Shown piece by piece: positions 36,667-45,070 of a stretch of 64,000 bases of DNA; position 1 is the first letter of the stretch; each line of letters starts with the position of its first letter. Source of the DNA: Flavobacterium sp. CECT 9288 (GTDB taxonomy: Bacteria > Bacteroidota > Bacteroidia > Flavobacteriales > Flavobacteriaceae). The stretch covers positions 3,039,501 to 3,103,500 of the forward strand of contig NZ_OU957226.1 in the NCBI RefSeq assembly GCF_918731615.1, in the 5' to 3' direction. Made by a program: the position numbers and the translations under genes. Under the pieces are notes generated by a model. It did not search any database and was not told where the DNA came from. It saw only the letters and a program-made list of their open reading frames with translations.

Positions 36667-37716
36667 CTATTTAGCTTTAGCCTTTTCAATTGTAAATGAA
36701 AATTCAGATCCCACTCCATAGGTACTATCAACATAGATTCTCTCTTCATGTGCCTCTATAATGTGTTTTACTATAGACAAACCTAGGCCAGATCCACCTT
36801 CGGTTCTTGCACCACTTTTATCCACTCTATAAAAACGTTCAAAAAGTCTCGGGATATTTTTCTTCTCGATTCCTTCACCGTTATCTGTGACCCTTACAAT
36901 CACTTTTTCATCCGTTAAATCTTCAATACTTACTTCAGTTGAACCCTTTATTTTACCGTATTTTATAGAATTCACCACAAGATTCATGACAACTTGCTGA
37001 ATTTTGTCTTGATCACCATAAACCATTATGGGTCTATTATAGCGCATATCAAACATAAGTAAAATATCTTTTTTGGATGCTTTCATTTCCAGCAAATCAA
37101 AAACATTTTGAACCAGTTTTACAATGTCAAATTCTCCCATTTCAAGATTCAAATCTCCTATTTCTAGTTTTGAAATCATGTCAAGATCCTGTACGATATA
37201 GATTAATCTTTCTACCCCTTTCTCGGCACGCTCTAGATATTTCTTTCTAATTGTTTTATCATTCATGGCACCATCTAACAAGGTAGATAAGTACCCTTGT
37301 ACAGTAAATAAAGGAGTTTTTAACTCATGAGAAACGTTCCCTAAAAATTCTCTTCGATACTCTTCACGAACTTTCAAAGTTTCTATTTCTAATTTTTTAT
37401 CTGTTGCAAACTTTTTAACCTCACGCGTGAGCGTAGCCATGTCTGTGGTTATAGGCTGGTTTCTAAAAGTACTAGACTCTAATAAAGAAACATCATCATA
37501 TATTTTCTTTACTTTCTTGTAAATAAAACGTTCTACTCTATATTGTATTACCAAAAAAGAAAAAGTAGCAATTGAAAAAGCAAAAAGCAATATGAATTGT
37601 ACTGAAAATCTAAAGAAAAGATGAGTCAAAAAACTAACTAAAATAGTAGAAAATAAAGTAATGTACAGCGCTGATTTTACAGCAAAACGGTATGTTTTTT
37701 TAAAATTGATTGTCAT
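36667..37716 (-). CDS. PhoR-like sensor histidine kinase
   Basis: A 349-residue inner-membrane kinase. Two transmembrane helices (about residues 13-30 and 38-57) are joined by a very short loop, so there is no real periplasmic sensor domain. The dimerisation segment has the phosphorylated His130 in NVSHELKTPL. The ATPase domain carries the N box (VVNSIKYG), G1 (VTDNGEGI) and G2 (GGSGLGLSIVK). The gene starts directly after the response-regulator stop (no gap). The pair resembles the PhoR of Bacteroidota; phosphate sensing is inferred from similarity and neighbours. Confidence 0.85.
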   Translation of the reverse strand: MTINFKKTYRFAVKSALYITLFSTILVSFLTHLFFRFSVQFILLFAFSIATFSFLVIQYRVERFIYKKVKKIYDDVSLLESSTFRNQPITTDMATLTREVKKFATDKKLEIETLKVREEYRREFLGNVSHELKTPLFTVQGYLSTLLDGAMNDKTIRKKYLERAEKGVERLIYIVQDLDMISKLEIGDLNLEMGEFDIVKLVQNVFDLLEMKASKKDILLMFDMRYNRPIMVYGDQDKIQQVVMNLVVNSIKYGKIKGSTEVSIEDLTDEKVIVRVTDNGEGIEKKNIPRLFERFYRVDKSGARTEGGSGLGLSIVKHIIEAHEERIYVDSTYGVGSEFSFTIEKAKAK

Positions 37717-38400
37717 TTACACCTCAAACTTATATCCAACACCTTTAATGGTTTTAAACAAATCTTCACCTATTTTTTCGCGTAGTTTTCTAATATGAAC
37801 ATCTATAGTTCTTCCCCCTACTACTACCTCGTTACCCCATACTTTATCAAGAATTTCATCTCTTTTAAAAACCTTGCCCGGTTTTGAGGCAAGAAGGTAA
37901 AACAATTCAAATTCTTTTCTTGGCAAAGCAATTTCAATATTATCCTTTACAATTTTGTATTCCTCTCTGTTAATTTCAATACCGCCCACGTTTAGCGTTT
38001 CGCTATTAACTTCTTGTTCTTTTAACCTTCTTAACAATGCCTTTACCTTACTTACAAGCAACTTTGGCTTAATCGGTTTGTTAATATAGTCATCAGCTCC
38101 TGCATCAAAACCAGCAACTTGAGAGTAATCTTCGCTACGCGCAGTCAAGAAAGTAATTAATACATTATTTAATTCAGGTATTTTTCTAATGTTTTCGCAA
38201 GCTTCCATTCCATCCATTTCTGGCATCATCACATCCATGATAATTAAATCTGGAATTTCTTTTTTGGCCACAGCAATAGCCTCTTTACCATTTGTAGCTG
38301 TAACAATTTGATACCCCTCTTGTGAGAGGTTGTATCCTACAATCTCGATAATATCTGGTTCGTCATCAACCAGTAGAATCTTGGTGTTTTTTTTCTTCAT
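37717..38400 (-). CDS. PhoB-like response regulator (OmpR family)
   Basis: A 227-residue regulator with a receiver domain (DDE pocket at Asp12-Asp13, phospho-acceptor Asp56 in LIIMDVMMPEMDG, Lys in INKPIKP). A winged-helix DNA-binding domain ends RTIDVHIRKLREKIGEDLFKTIKGVGYKF-like (here split by position). The residues around the receiver and DNA recognition helix are close to PhoB. It is divergently oriented to the TonB receptor gene, and 11-bp-spaced direct repeats lie in the 176 bp between them. This suggests that it regulates both itself and the receptor. Confidence 0.87.
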   Translation of the reverse strand: MKKKNTKILLVDDEPDIIEIVGYNLSQEGYQIVTATNGKEAIAVAKKEIPDLIIMDVMMPEMDGMEACENIRKIPELNNVLITFLTARSEDYSQVAGFDAGADDYINKPIKPKLLVSKVKALLRRLKEQEVNSETLNVGGIEINREEYKIVKDNIEIALPRKEFELFYLLASKPGKVFKRDEILDKVWGNEVVVGGRTIDVHIRKLREKIGEDLFKTIKGVGYKFEV

Positions 38401-38461
38401 AAGGGTTCAAAAATTATTTTTGAGATGTAAATGTAAACATAAAACCAGCATACGAAAGCTG

Positions 38462-38530
38462 TTAACTATAATTTAATATTAGATGAATTTTGCAAACATA
38501 AACACAACATAAGGTTAACAAATGAGTAAC
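38462..38530. promoter_or_regulatory. Pho-box-like direct repeats between phoB-like and TonB receptor genes
   Basis: Two pairs of pentamers with exactly 11-bp spacing: TTAAC (38462) with TTAAT (38473), and TTAAC (38515) with GTAAC (38526). Spacing of 11 bp is the hallmark of PhoB-type tandem half-sites. Binding is inferred. Confidence 0.45.
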
Positions 38531-38576
38531 TCAAGTTTTGCGTTATGACCGTTACTTTGCAAAAAATTTAAACAAA

Positions 38577-41357
38577 ATGAAATTCAAGTTATTATTTCTC
38601 ACGTTATTACTTACAGCAATCTCTTACTCACAAAGTAAAGGTACCATTACTGGAACGTTAACAGACAAAGATGCTAATAATCAATCGTTACCATTTGCTA
38701 ATGTTCTCATCAAAGGAACAACAATAGGAACCAATACCGACGTAGATGGTAAATATACCATAAAAATCCAACCTGGAAGCTACACCTTACAACTAAGTTT
38801 TGTGGGTTATGAATCCATAGAAGTTCCTGTAACAGTAGTTGCAGATCAAACAGTAACAATCAATAAAGCCCTAGGTTCTGGAAGTTACAAACTTGAGGAT
38901 GTTATTGTAAAATCTACCGTAAACAGAGAAAAAGAAACAGCAATACTTTTAGATCAAAAAAAAGCTATTGTATTCAAACAAAGTATTGGGGCGCAGGAAA
39001 TGGCTCGTAAGGGAGTAAGTGACGTAGAAGAAGGTTTAACAAAAATCACCGGAATTACAAAAGTAGAATCTAGAGGTTTATTCGTAAGAGGTTTGGAAGA
39101 TCGTTACAATAATTTATTGATTAACGAATTACAAGCTCCGTCTAACAGCCCCTTTACTAAAATCATCCCATTAGATTTATTCCCAACAGATATCGTAGGG
39201 GTTTTAAATGTTTACAAAACATTTAATCCAAACATTTCTGGAGATTTTGCTGGCGCAACTGTAAATATAGAAACCGTTCAGGCTAAAAGTATTACTAAAG
39301 TTTCTATAGGCGCTGGATTTACTACTGAAAACAACGGTTCTGACTTTTTGATTCACAGTGAAGCAAACAACTCTCAAGGTTATTTTGGATTAAATGGAAA
39401 AGATCGTCAATTGAGTTCAGCATTTGGCAGTGTACCATCAGGTAAAAAACTTACTCCAGATGAGTACAATGCAACTTACAAAAAAAATACTTGGAACGTT
39501 GATGAAACTTCTAGTCCTTTGAATACTAGTTTCGGATTTATCCATTCTGAAAAATTCAATCTAGATAATGGCAACAAAATTAATTACACCTTCTCTATCA
39601 ATGGAGATAATAAATATGTGGTACGTAAAGGAGTTGACCGCACTTTTATTCTTGGCGCAGGTGATTATGACAATAATTTACAAAAAGAAAGTTATAGTTA
39701 TCAAACTAATGCATCGGCTTTGGCAGCGATCAACTATAAAGCAAAACGTTTTGACATTGGTTTAAACTCTTTCTACTTGCGTTCAACAGATAGCAGAATA
39801 ATCGATCAATTAGGTTACACTAACAATCAAGCGAGCAACCCAAACATTTTGATTCGTACAAACCAATTTGACCAATCTGATTACATTAACACTCAATTGT
39901 TAGGAAATGTAAAACTTACTTCTGACGAAAAACACACTTTGAAATTAGGCGGGTCATTTGTGAGAACTGGTTATGAACAACCTGATCGTAAATTTATAAT
40001 TGGTGAGAAAGTATCTCCAACTGAAATAAACACCTCTTATGGTGGAAATCATTTGAACAGACAATACTTAGACATCAAAGGAAATTACTATTTCTCTGGT
40101 TTGGCAGAATACAATCTTAAATTTGATGAGAAAGAAAACGGGAAATCAAATCGTTTAACAGTAGGGTATAATGTTTTCGAAAATGACTTGAGATCAACAT
40201 ATCGTATTTTCTCAGGATTACGCTCTGTAAACAAAAACTACACCGCTCCTGTTAATAGCATTAACTCTTTCATAGTTGATGATATTAATAACGGTATTAT
40301 TTCAGTTCGTGAGGAATCAAATGCAGATTACAAAGTAAAATTAAACCAAATTGTAAATGCTGGGTATGTTAATTACTTACATAATTTTGGTGAAAAATTA
40401 GAAGTTAATGCAGGTGTTCGTTTAGAAAATTCAGATAGAACAATCAAATTCAGATCTATAGGTCAAATAATAAATGGTCCATACAAAAACATTAATGATC
40501 AAAAATTGGATTTCTTACCAGTTGTTAATGCTAAATATGAGCTTACTGAAAATAGTAATTTGCGTTTTAATGGTTCTAAAACCATCACTAGACCAGTTAC
40601 AATGGAGTTATTGCCACTTCAATATATAAGTCCAGATGGAAAATCTCTTTTAGGTAATCCAAATTTAAAAAATAGCGACAATTACAATTTTGATGCAAAA
40701 TATGAATTGTTCCCAAAAAGCACTGAATTGTTTGCTGTTGGTTTATTTGGTAAACAAATTCAAAACCCAATAGAAAGAATATTCATTGCAGGAGCAGGAG
40801 GTAGTGGTCAATTAATGACTTACCAAAACTCTAAAGAAGCTTTATTATATGGAGCAGAAATTGAAATGCTATTACAATTAAACAGATTGTCTCGAACACT
40901 AGCTAATTTTTCATTTGGATTGAATACATCATTAATGAAGACCGATGTAAAAGTTAACTTTGGTAACACATCATTAGAGAACAATCCAAGCCGTAAATTG
41001 CAAGGAGCTTCTGAGTGGATTATCAATTCGGATTTAAAATATGACTTTGAATTCAATGAAATTATGAAAAACTCAATGTCTTTAGTTTATGGAGTGTATG
41101 GCCCACGAATTTTTGCAGTAGGTTCTGCAGGAATGGATAACATTTACGAAAAGCCATTTCATAAATTAGATTTTGTTTGGACAAGTAAAATAACTAAAAA
41201 TATTGATGCTAAATTTGCTGTAGATAATTTACTAAATCCATTGTATAAAATGGAATTGGGTAAAGAAAACCGATTTACTATCAACGAAAATTCATTGTTG
41301 TTAGAGAGCTTTAAAAGAGGTAGGGGAATTTCTCTAAATCTATCTTATACATTTTAA
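38577..41357 (+). CDS. TonB-dependent receptor with carboxypeptidase-like N-terminal domain
   Basis: A 926-residue outer-membrane transporter. The signal peptide ends ISYSQ. Next come a CarboxypepD_reg-like beta-sandwich (about residues 20-110, DVDGKYTIKIQPGSYTLQLSF region) and a plug domain (residues about 125-235, with GLFVRGLEDRYNNLLIN). A large 22-stranded barrel follows, ending in GISLNLSYTF. The start is placed at 38577 because the extra residues of the upstream frame (38538) are polar and precede the signal peptide. It lies next to the PhoBR-like genes with an extracytoplasmic lipoprotein downstream; the substrate may be a phosphorus compound, but this is inference. Confidence 0.9.
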   Translation: MKFKLLFLTLLLTAISYSQSKGTITGTLTDKDANNQSLPFANVLIKGTTIGTNTDVDGKYTIKIQPGSYTLQLSFVGYESIEVPVTVVADQTVTINKALGSGSYKLEDVIVKSTVNREKETAILLDQKKAIVFKQSIGAQEMARKGVSDVEEGLTKITGITKVESRGLFVRGLEDRYNNLLINELQAPSNSPFTKIIPLDLFPTDIVGVLNVYKTFNPNISGDFAGATVNIETVQAKSITKVSIGAGFTTENNGSDFLIHSEANNSQGYFGLNGKDRQLSSAFGSVPSGKKLTPDEYNATYKKNTWNVDETSSPLNTSFGFIHSEKFNLDNGNKINYTFSINGDNKYVVRKGVDRTFILGAGDYDNNLQKESYSYQTNASALAAINYKAKRFDIGLNSFYLRSTDSRIIDQLGYTNNQASNPNILIRTNQFDQSDYINTQLLGNVKLTSDEKHTLKLGGSFVRTGYEQPDRKFIIGEKVSPTEINTSYGGNHLNRQYLDIKGNYYFSGLAEYNLKFDEKENGKSNRLTVGYNVFENDLRSTYRIFSGLRSVNKNYTAPVNSINSFIVDDINNGIISVREESNADYKVKLNQIVNAGYVNYLHNFGEKLEVNAGVRLENSDRTIKFRSIGQIINGPYKNINDQKLDFLPVVNAKYELTENSNLRFNGSKTITRPVTMELLPLQYISPDGKSLLGNPNLKNSDNYNFDAKYELFPKSTELFAVGLFGKQIQNPIERIFIAGAGGSGQLMTYQNSKEALLYGAEIEMLLQLNRLSRTLANFSFGLNTSLMKTDVKVNFGNTSLENNPSRKLQGASEWIINSDLKYDFEFNEIMKNSMSLVYGVYGPRIFAVGSAGMDNIYEKPFHKLDFVWTSKITKNIDAKFAVDNLLNPLYKMELGKENRFTINENSLLLESFKRGRGISLNLSYTF

Positions 41358-41360
41358 TTC

Positions 41361-41389
41361 AAAACTGCCTTTTAAGGCAGTTTTTTTTT
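41361..41389 (+). terminator. Terminator after the TonB receptor gene
   Basis: Stem AAAACTGCC/GGCAGTTTT with a six-base loop and a long T-run. Confidence 0.9.
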
Positions 41390-41420
41390 GAATACAAATT
41401 CCTCAAATTAAAAAAATGGC

Positions 41421-41449
41421 TTTACATAAAATTTACATAATGTTCAAAT
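41421..41449 (+). promoter_or_regulatory. Pho-box-like direct repeats upstream of the lipoprotein gene
   Basis: TTTACAT at 41421 and again at 41432, then a weaker TTCAAAT at 41443: 7-bp units every 11 bp with 4-bp spacers, the layout of a PhoB box. It lies about 55 bp upstream of the -7 box at 41502. Confidence 0.55.
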
Positions 41450-41501
41450 TTTGGCAATAGTATTATAATGTTACGTTAACTTTCTTATCCAATGTCGTCG
41501 C

Positions 41502-41509
41502 TACATTTG
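41502..41509 (+). promoter_or_regulatory. Bacteroidota -7 promoter box (TACATTTG) for the lipoprotein gene
   Basis: Exact TAnnTTTG match 36 bases before the ATG at 41545. Confidence 0.6.
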
Positions 41510-41544
41510 TATCAAATAATCACAACAACAAAATAATAAAAAAA

Positions 41545-42714
41545 ATGAAAAAATTAGTATTAAGCTTATCAATCGTAGCTTTGTCTTTAGGTAGTTGTTC
41601 ATCGGATAATGAAGAAATCACTACACAACCAATACCTACTGGAACTATAACTGGAGACATTACTACTGCAAAAACATATCCATTAGGAAACTACACTATA
41701 CAAGGAACTGTAAAAATTAAAAGTGGAGGTTCTTTAACAATAGAGGCGGGTTCTACAATTACTGCTAGTATTGCTGACGGAACGGCTGATGCTCTTTTAG
41801 TAGAAAATGGTGGTAAATTATTCTTAAACGGAACTTCTGCATTACCAGTTGTATTTACAGAAACTTCTAAAACTCCTGGATCTTGGGGAGGAATCATCAT
41901 GTTTGGAGACGCTCCAATTGTAGGTGCAAATGGTGTAACAACTGCTACTTCTGAAGACGGAAACAACTTAGCTTACGGTGGAACAAACACTGCTCACAAT
42001 GGTGGTTCTTTGAAATATGTAAGAGTAGAATATGCTGGAAAAAAATTAACTGACAACACTAGTGAAATGAACGGATTCTCATTCTATTCAGTTGGTTCAG
42101 GAACTGTGCTAGAAAACTTAGTAGCTTACAAAGGTGCTGATGATGGTTTTGAATTTTACGGTGGAACTGTAAGTGCTAAAAACTTAATTTCATACGGTAA
42201 CTTTGATGATTCTTTTGACTGGCAAGATGGCTGGAGAGGTGATGCAAATACAAACTGGTTGGCTTACCAAGTTGCAACTGGAAACTACGGAATGGAAATT
42301 GAAGCAAAATCTGTAAACAATGCTTTTGGACCAAAAGTAAGCAACATCACATTAACTAGAGCTGCAGGTACTGTAACTGAAGGAGGATCTTCAGCTGCTG
42401 AATACGATGCGATCCAATTCAAAAAAGACGGAAATGGTGAATACTCAAATGTAGTTATCTCAGGATATACTACTGCTAATTCTACCGCAGTGAGAATACA
42501 AGATAAAGCAACATTTGATAACCAAGTTACCGGTGGTAAAATCAAATTATTAAATGTAAAAATCAATGATGGCACTTCTCAGTTCGCTGGGGTAGGAACT
42601 ACTTTTACAGTTGCTTTCCCTACAGGAAACTACACAACAAGTACTACATCTACTGGCGCTACTTTAACTGCAGGAGCATGGGCAATTGTTGATGGAGTAA
42701 GCTTGATCAAATAA
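41545..42714 (+). CDS. Surface lipoprotein, probable parallel beta-helix, TonB receptor partner
   Basis: A 389-residue lipoprotein (signal ends LSLGSCSSDNEE). The mature part is rich in Gly, Thr, Asn and Ser, with repeated short strands. The run GTVKIKSGGSLTIEAGSTI followed by SWGGIIMFGDAPI is typical of right-handed beta-helix proteins. Later segments such as GADDGFEFYGGTVSAKN and DDSFDWQDGW are strongly acidic and could bind calcium or a ligand. No catalytic motif is clear. The gene follows a TonB receptor but has its own promoter box and Pho-box-like repeats, so it probably works with the receptor as a surface binding protein. Confidence 0.7.
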   Translation: MKKLVLSLSIVALSLGSCSSDNEEITTQPIPTGTITGDITTAKTYPLGNYTIQGTVKIKSGGSLTIEAGSTITASIADGTADALLVENGGKLFLNGTSALPVVFTETSKTPGSWGGIIMFGDAPIVGANGVTTATSEDGNNLAYGGTNTAHNGGSLKYVRVEYAGKKLTDNTSEMNGFSFYSVGSGTVLENLVAYKGADDGFEFYGGTVSAKNLISYGNFDDSFDWQDGWRGDANTNWLAYQVATGNYGMEIEAKSVNNAFGPKVSNITLTRAAGTVTEGGSSAAEYDAIQFKKDGNGEYSNVVISGYTTANSTAVRIQDKATFDNQVTGGKIKLLNVKINDGTSQFAGVGTTFTVAFPTGNYTTSTTSTGATLTAGAWAIVDGVSLIK

Positions 42715-42733
42715 TCACCTCTTAAACTAATTC

Positions 42734-42766
42734 AAAATGCCTTTCATAACGAAAGGCATTTTTTTT
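42734..42766 (+). terminator. Terminator after the beta-helix lipoprotein gene
   Basis: Stem AAAATGCCTTTC/GAAAGGCATTTT with a five-base loop and a T-run. Confidence 0.92.
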
Positions 42767-42817
42767 GGTACACTATTTGAAATATATTTTGTATATTTAC
42801 AAATCAAATTAGTAAGA

Positions 42818-43159
42818 ATGGCAAAAAACTACTTTTATACCCTGATTTTATTGGTCTTTTTATTCTCTGCAAGCACTTATGCGCAAGACAATAAACAGCA
42901 ACCAAAATTGCAAGAAACTGCCTCTACTATTGAGGGATTGAGTTTGTACCCAAATCCTGTGAGTAATGGTAAAGTTTACATTACCACTAAGAATGACCTT
43001 GATAAAGAAATCATAATTTTTGATGTACTTGGTAAAAAAGTTTTACAAACGGTGCTAAGCTCTAAAGAACTGAATGTGTCTAATTTGTCTTCTGGAGTAT
43101 ACATTATAAAAATTAACGAAAAAGAAAGTTCTGCCACTAGAAAATTAATAATTCGGTAA
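42818..43159 (+). CDS. Short T9SS type A sorting-domain protein
   Basis: A 113-residue protein consisting of little more than a signal peptide (ending STYAQD), a linker of about 20 residues, and a complete type A T9SS sorting domain (LYPNPVSNGKVYI ... VLGKKVL ... LSSGVYIIKINE ... RKLIIR). No passenger domain exists between them, so its export cargo, if any, is tiny. The start at 42818 is chosen because the longer frame from 42737 runs through the terminator of the previous gene. Function is unknown; it could be a remnant of a larger secreted protein. Confidence 0.8.
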   Translation: MAKNYFYTLILLVFLFSASTYAQDNKQQPKLQETASTIEGLSLYPNPVSNGKVYITTKNDLDKEIIIFDVLGKKVLQTVLSSKELNVSNLSSGVYIIKINEKESSATRKLIIR

Positions 43160-43179
43160 TTCATTCGAAATATAAAATT

Positions 43180-43208
43180 ACAGCTCCATTTTTTGGAGCT
43201 TTTTTTTT
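43180..43208 (+). terminator. Terminator after the T9SS-tail gene
   Basis: Stem AGCTCC/GGAGCT with a seven-base loop and a run of nine T. Confidence 0.8.
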
Positions 43209-43269
43209 AATACCAAACAGCATACGTTTTCTAAAGACAGATAAACAAACGACCTTTTTAAATTTTTCA

Positions 43270-43277
43270 TACTTTTG
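43270..43277 (+). promoter_or_regulatory. Bacteroidota -7 promoter box (TACTTTTG) overlapping the LuxE-like frame
   Basis: Exact TAnnTTTG match. It overlaps the first possible TTG of the frame (43275), which therefore cannot be the start if this promoter is used. Confidence 0.55.
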
Positions 43278-44291
43278 CAAAAAAAATTCTTGATCACAAC
43301 CACTGATATATTTACTATTTCTAGTCAAAAACAATTTGAAAAAATTGCTTTAAAAGTTTTTCGTTACCAATACGAAAACAACAAAGTTTATCATGAGTTT
43401 TGTAATTTTCTTAAAACAGATCCTCACAAAGTAAAATCTATACAACAAATTCCGTTTTTGCCTATACAATTTTTCAAGAGTCATGAAGTAATTTCTAATA
43501 CCCATGAAATTCAAGAAACCTTTACCAGCAGTGGAACAACAGGAATGATCACCAGCAAACATCTTGTTACTGATGTTACATTGTATGAAGAAAGCTACCG
43601 CAAAGGATTTTCAGAATTTTATGGCAACATTGAAGATTATGTTGTTTTAGCTTTGCTTCCCTCCTATCTGGAAAGAGAAGGCTCATCCTTAATTTACATG
43701 GTCAAGGATTTAATTGAACTTTCCAATCATCCTGAAAGCGGTTTTTACCTCAACAATCATGATGAGTTGATTACGCAACTTATCACTTTAGAGAAAGCTG
43801 GTCAAAATGTAATTCTGATTGGTGTTACTTTTGCACTATTAGATTTGATAGAATATTCAAAATCTATTTCATTCCCTCTTTGGGGGTTAGGGGGCTCTAC
43901 CATCATCATGGAAACCGGTGGTATGAAAGGACGAAGAAAGGAAATGATTCGGGAAGAACTGCACGATCAACTCTGTGAAGGTTTTGGCGTTTCAGCCATA
44001 CATTCAGAATATGGTATGACCGAATTACTATCACAAGCCTACTCCTTGGGAAATGGTGTGTTTGAGTGCCCTGCTTGGATGCAAATACTGGTTCGCGATA
44101 CAGAAGATGCTTTGACTTATATTCCAGACGGTAAAACAGGTGGAATCAACGTGATTGATTTGGCTAACATTAATTCTTGTTCGTTTATCGCTACTCAGGA
44201 TTTGGGCAAAAAAAATCCCAACAACTCTTTTGAAGTATTGGGACGTTTTGATAATTCAGATATTCGTGGGTGTAACTTGATGGTTCTTTAA
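43275..44291 (+). CDS. LuxE/PaaK-like acyl-protein synthetase
   Basis: A 338-residue member of the adenylate-forming superfamily, close to the LuxE acyl-protein synthetase group. It has the nucleotide-binding loop TFTSSGTTGMITSKHLV, the middle motif ALLPSYLEREGSSLIYMV, and EYGMTELLSQAY, where the acyl-adenylate forms. Unlike full acyl-CoA ligases it lacks a large C-terminal domain. The frame has no ATG near its front; TTG at 43275 lies inside a promoter box, so TTG 43290 or a nearby non-ATG codon is more likely. In Bacteroidota such genes often occur singly; the substrate is unknown. Confidence 0.82.
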   Translation: MQKKFLITTTDIFTISSQKQFEKIALKVFRYQYENNKVYHEFCNFLKTDPHKVKSIQQIPFLPIQFFKSHEVISNTHEIQETFTSSGTTGMITSKHLVTDVTLYEESYRKGFSEFYGNIEDYVVLALLPSYLEREGSSLIYMVKDLIELSNHPESGFYLNNHDELITQLITLEKAGQNVILIGVTFALLDLIEYSKSISFPLWGLGGSTIIMETGGMKGRRKEMIREELHDQLCEGFGVSAIHSEYGMTELLSQAYSLGNGVFECPAWMQILVRDTEDALTYIPDGKTGGINVIDLANINSCSFIATQDLGKKNPNNSFEVLGRFDNSDIRGCNLMVL

Positions 44292-44312
44292 TCTTTATTA
44301 CTTATTGCGAGC

Positions 44313-44990
44313 ATGCGAACTATATTCTTGACATTTTTTTTACTCGTTGGTTTATGTACCAATGCGCAAAACACCGATATAGAAGTTCAAATAGATTCTA
44401 TAACACATCACGATACATCTACTAGCGAACGAATCTTTACGGTACATTACCACATCAAAAACAAAGCAAAAAGTCTTATTTCATTAGTTTTAAATACTAA
44501 AGAGCTACGATCTAACATGTACAACTATTCGTCTTGGATTCCCTCGTACAGGCTGTTTCAAGAAAAAAAAATGATAGAAACGAATACTGTATTCGATTCT
44601 AAAAAAAGTGATGCGGTATTAAAAAAAATAATGCAAGACCTAGAAAATAATCGCAAAGGTTTAGCTGATTATTTACTGAAACAGCAACAAGAATTAACAA
44701 TTAAAACCAGTAAAAAAATCATAGAAAGTATTGTTACGTTTCAACCTAATGAAACAAAAAACTTTTCTGCAACATTGTCTTGGGATAAAAACCGGTATCA
44801 CAAATTTGAAGACAATGAATATTTTTTAGATCAAAAAACCACTCATTATCTTGATTTGTTTTTGTATCTCAATAAAGAAGAATTAACCTCAACTCTGCTC
44901 CCAGAGGATTTAAAAATCATACTTAATGACCCAACAATCATTACTGGATGGATATATACTAACAAAGTAGAAATCAATTTTAGAGATTAA
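44313..44990 (+). CDS. Exported protein of unknown function
   Basis: A 225-residue protein with a signal peptide (ending LCTNAQN) and no further membrane segment. The centre is charged and partly helical (residues about 85-150, with NRKGLADYLLKQQQEL), and the flanks look beta-rich. I do not recognise a family. It starts 21 bp after the LuxE-like gene and probably shares its transcript. Confidence 0.65.
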   Translation: MRTIFLTFFLLVGLCTNAQNTDIEVQIDSITHHDTSTSERIFTVHYHIKNKAKSLISLVLNTKELRSNMYNYSSWIPSYRLFQEKKMIETNTVFDSKKSDAVLKKIMQDLENNRKGLADYLLKQQQELTIKTSKKIIESIVTFQPNETKNFSATLSWDKNRYHKFEDNEYFLDQKTTHYLDLFLYLNKEELTSTLLPEDLKIILNDPTIITGWIYTNKVEINFRD

Positions 44991-44997
44991 ACCACAT

Positions 44998-45038
44998 AAA
45001 AATTCCCAACAACTCTTTGAGTTATTGGGAATTTTTTA
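44998..45038. terminator. Bidirectional terminator between the unknown exported protein and tyrS
   Basis: Stem AAAAATTCCCAA/TTGGGAATTTTT with an inner AACTC/GAGTT stem, between convergent genes. Confidence 0.88.
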
Positions 45039-45070
45039 TAATTAGAATAGAGAATAATTTGTTTATCTCC

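Noticed and set aside
43180..43208. Fourth copy of the GGAGCT-type element
   Set aside because: Only the six-base GGAGCT/AGCTCC match is shared; it is a simple terminator without the inner CAATCTT/AAGGATTT frame.
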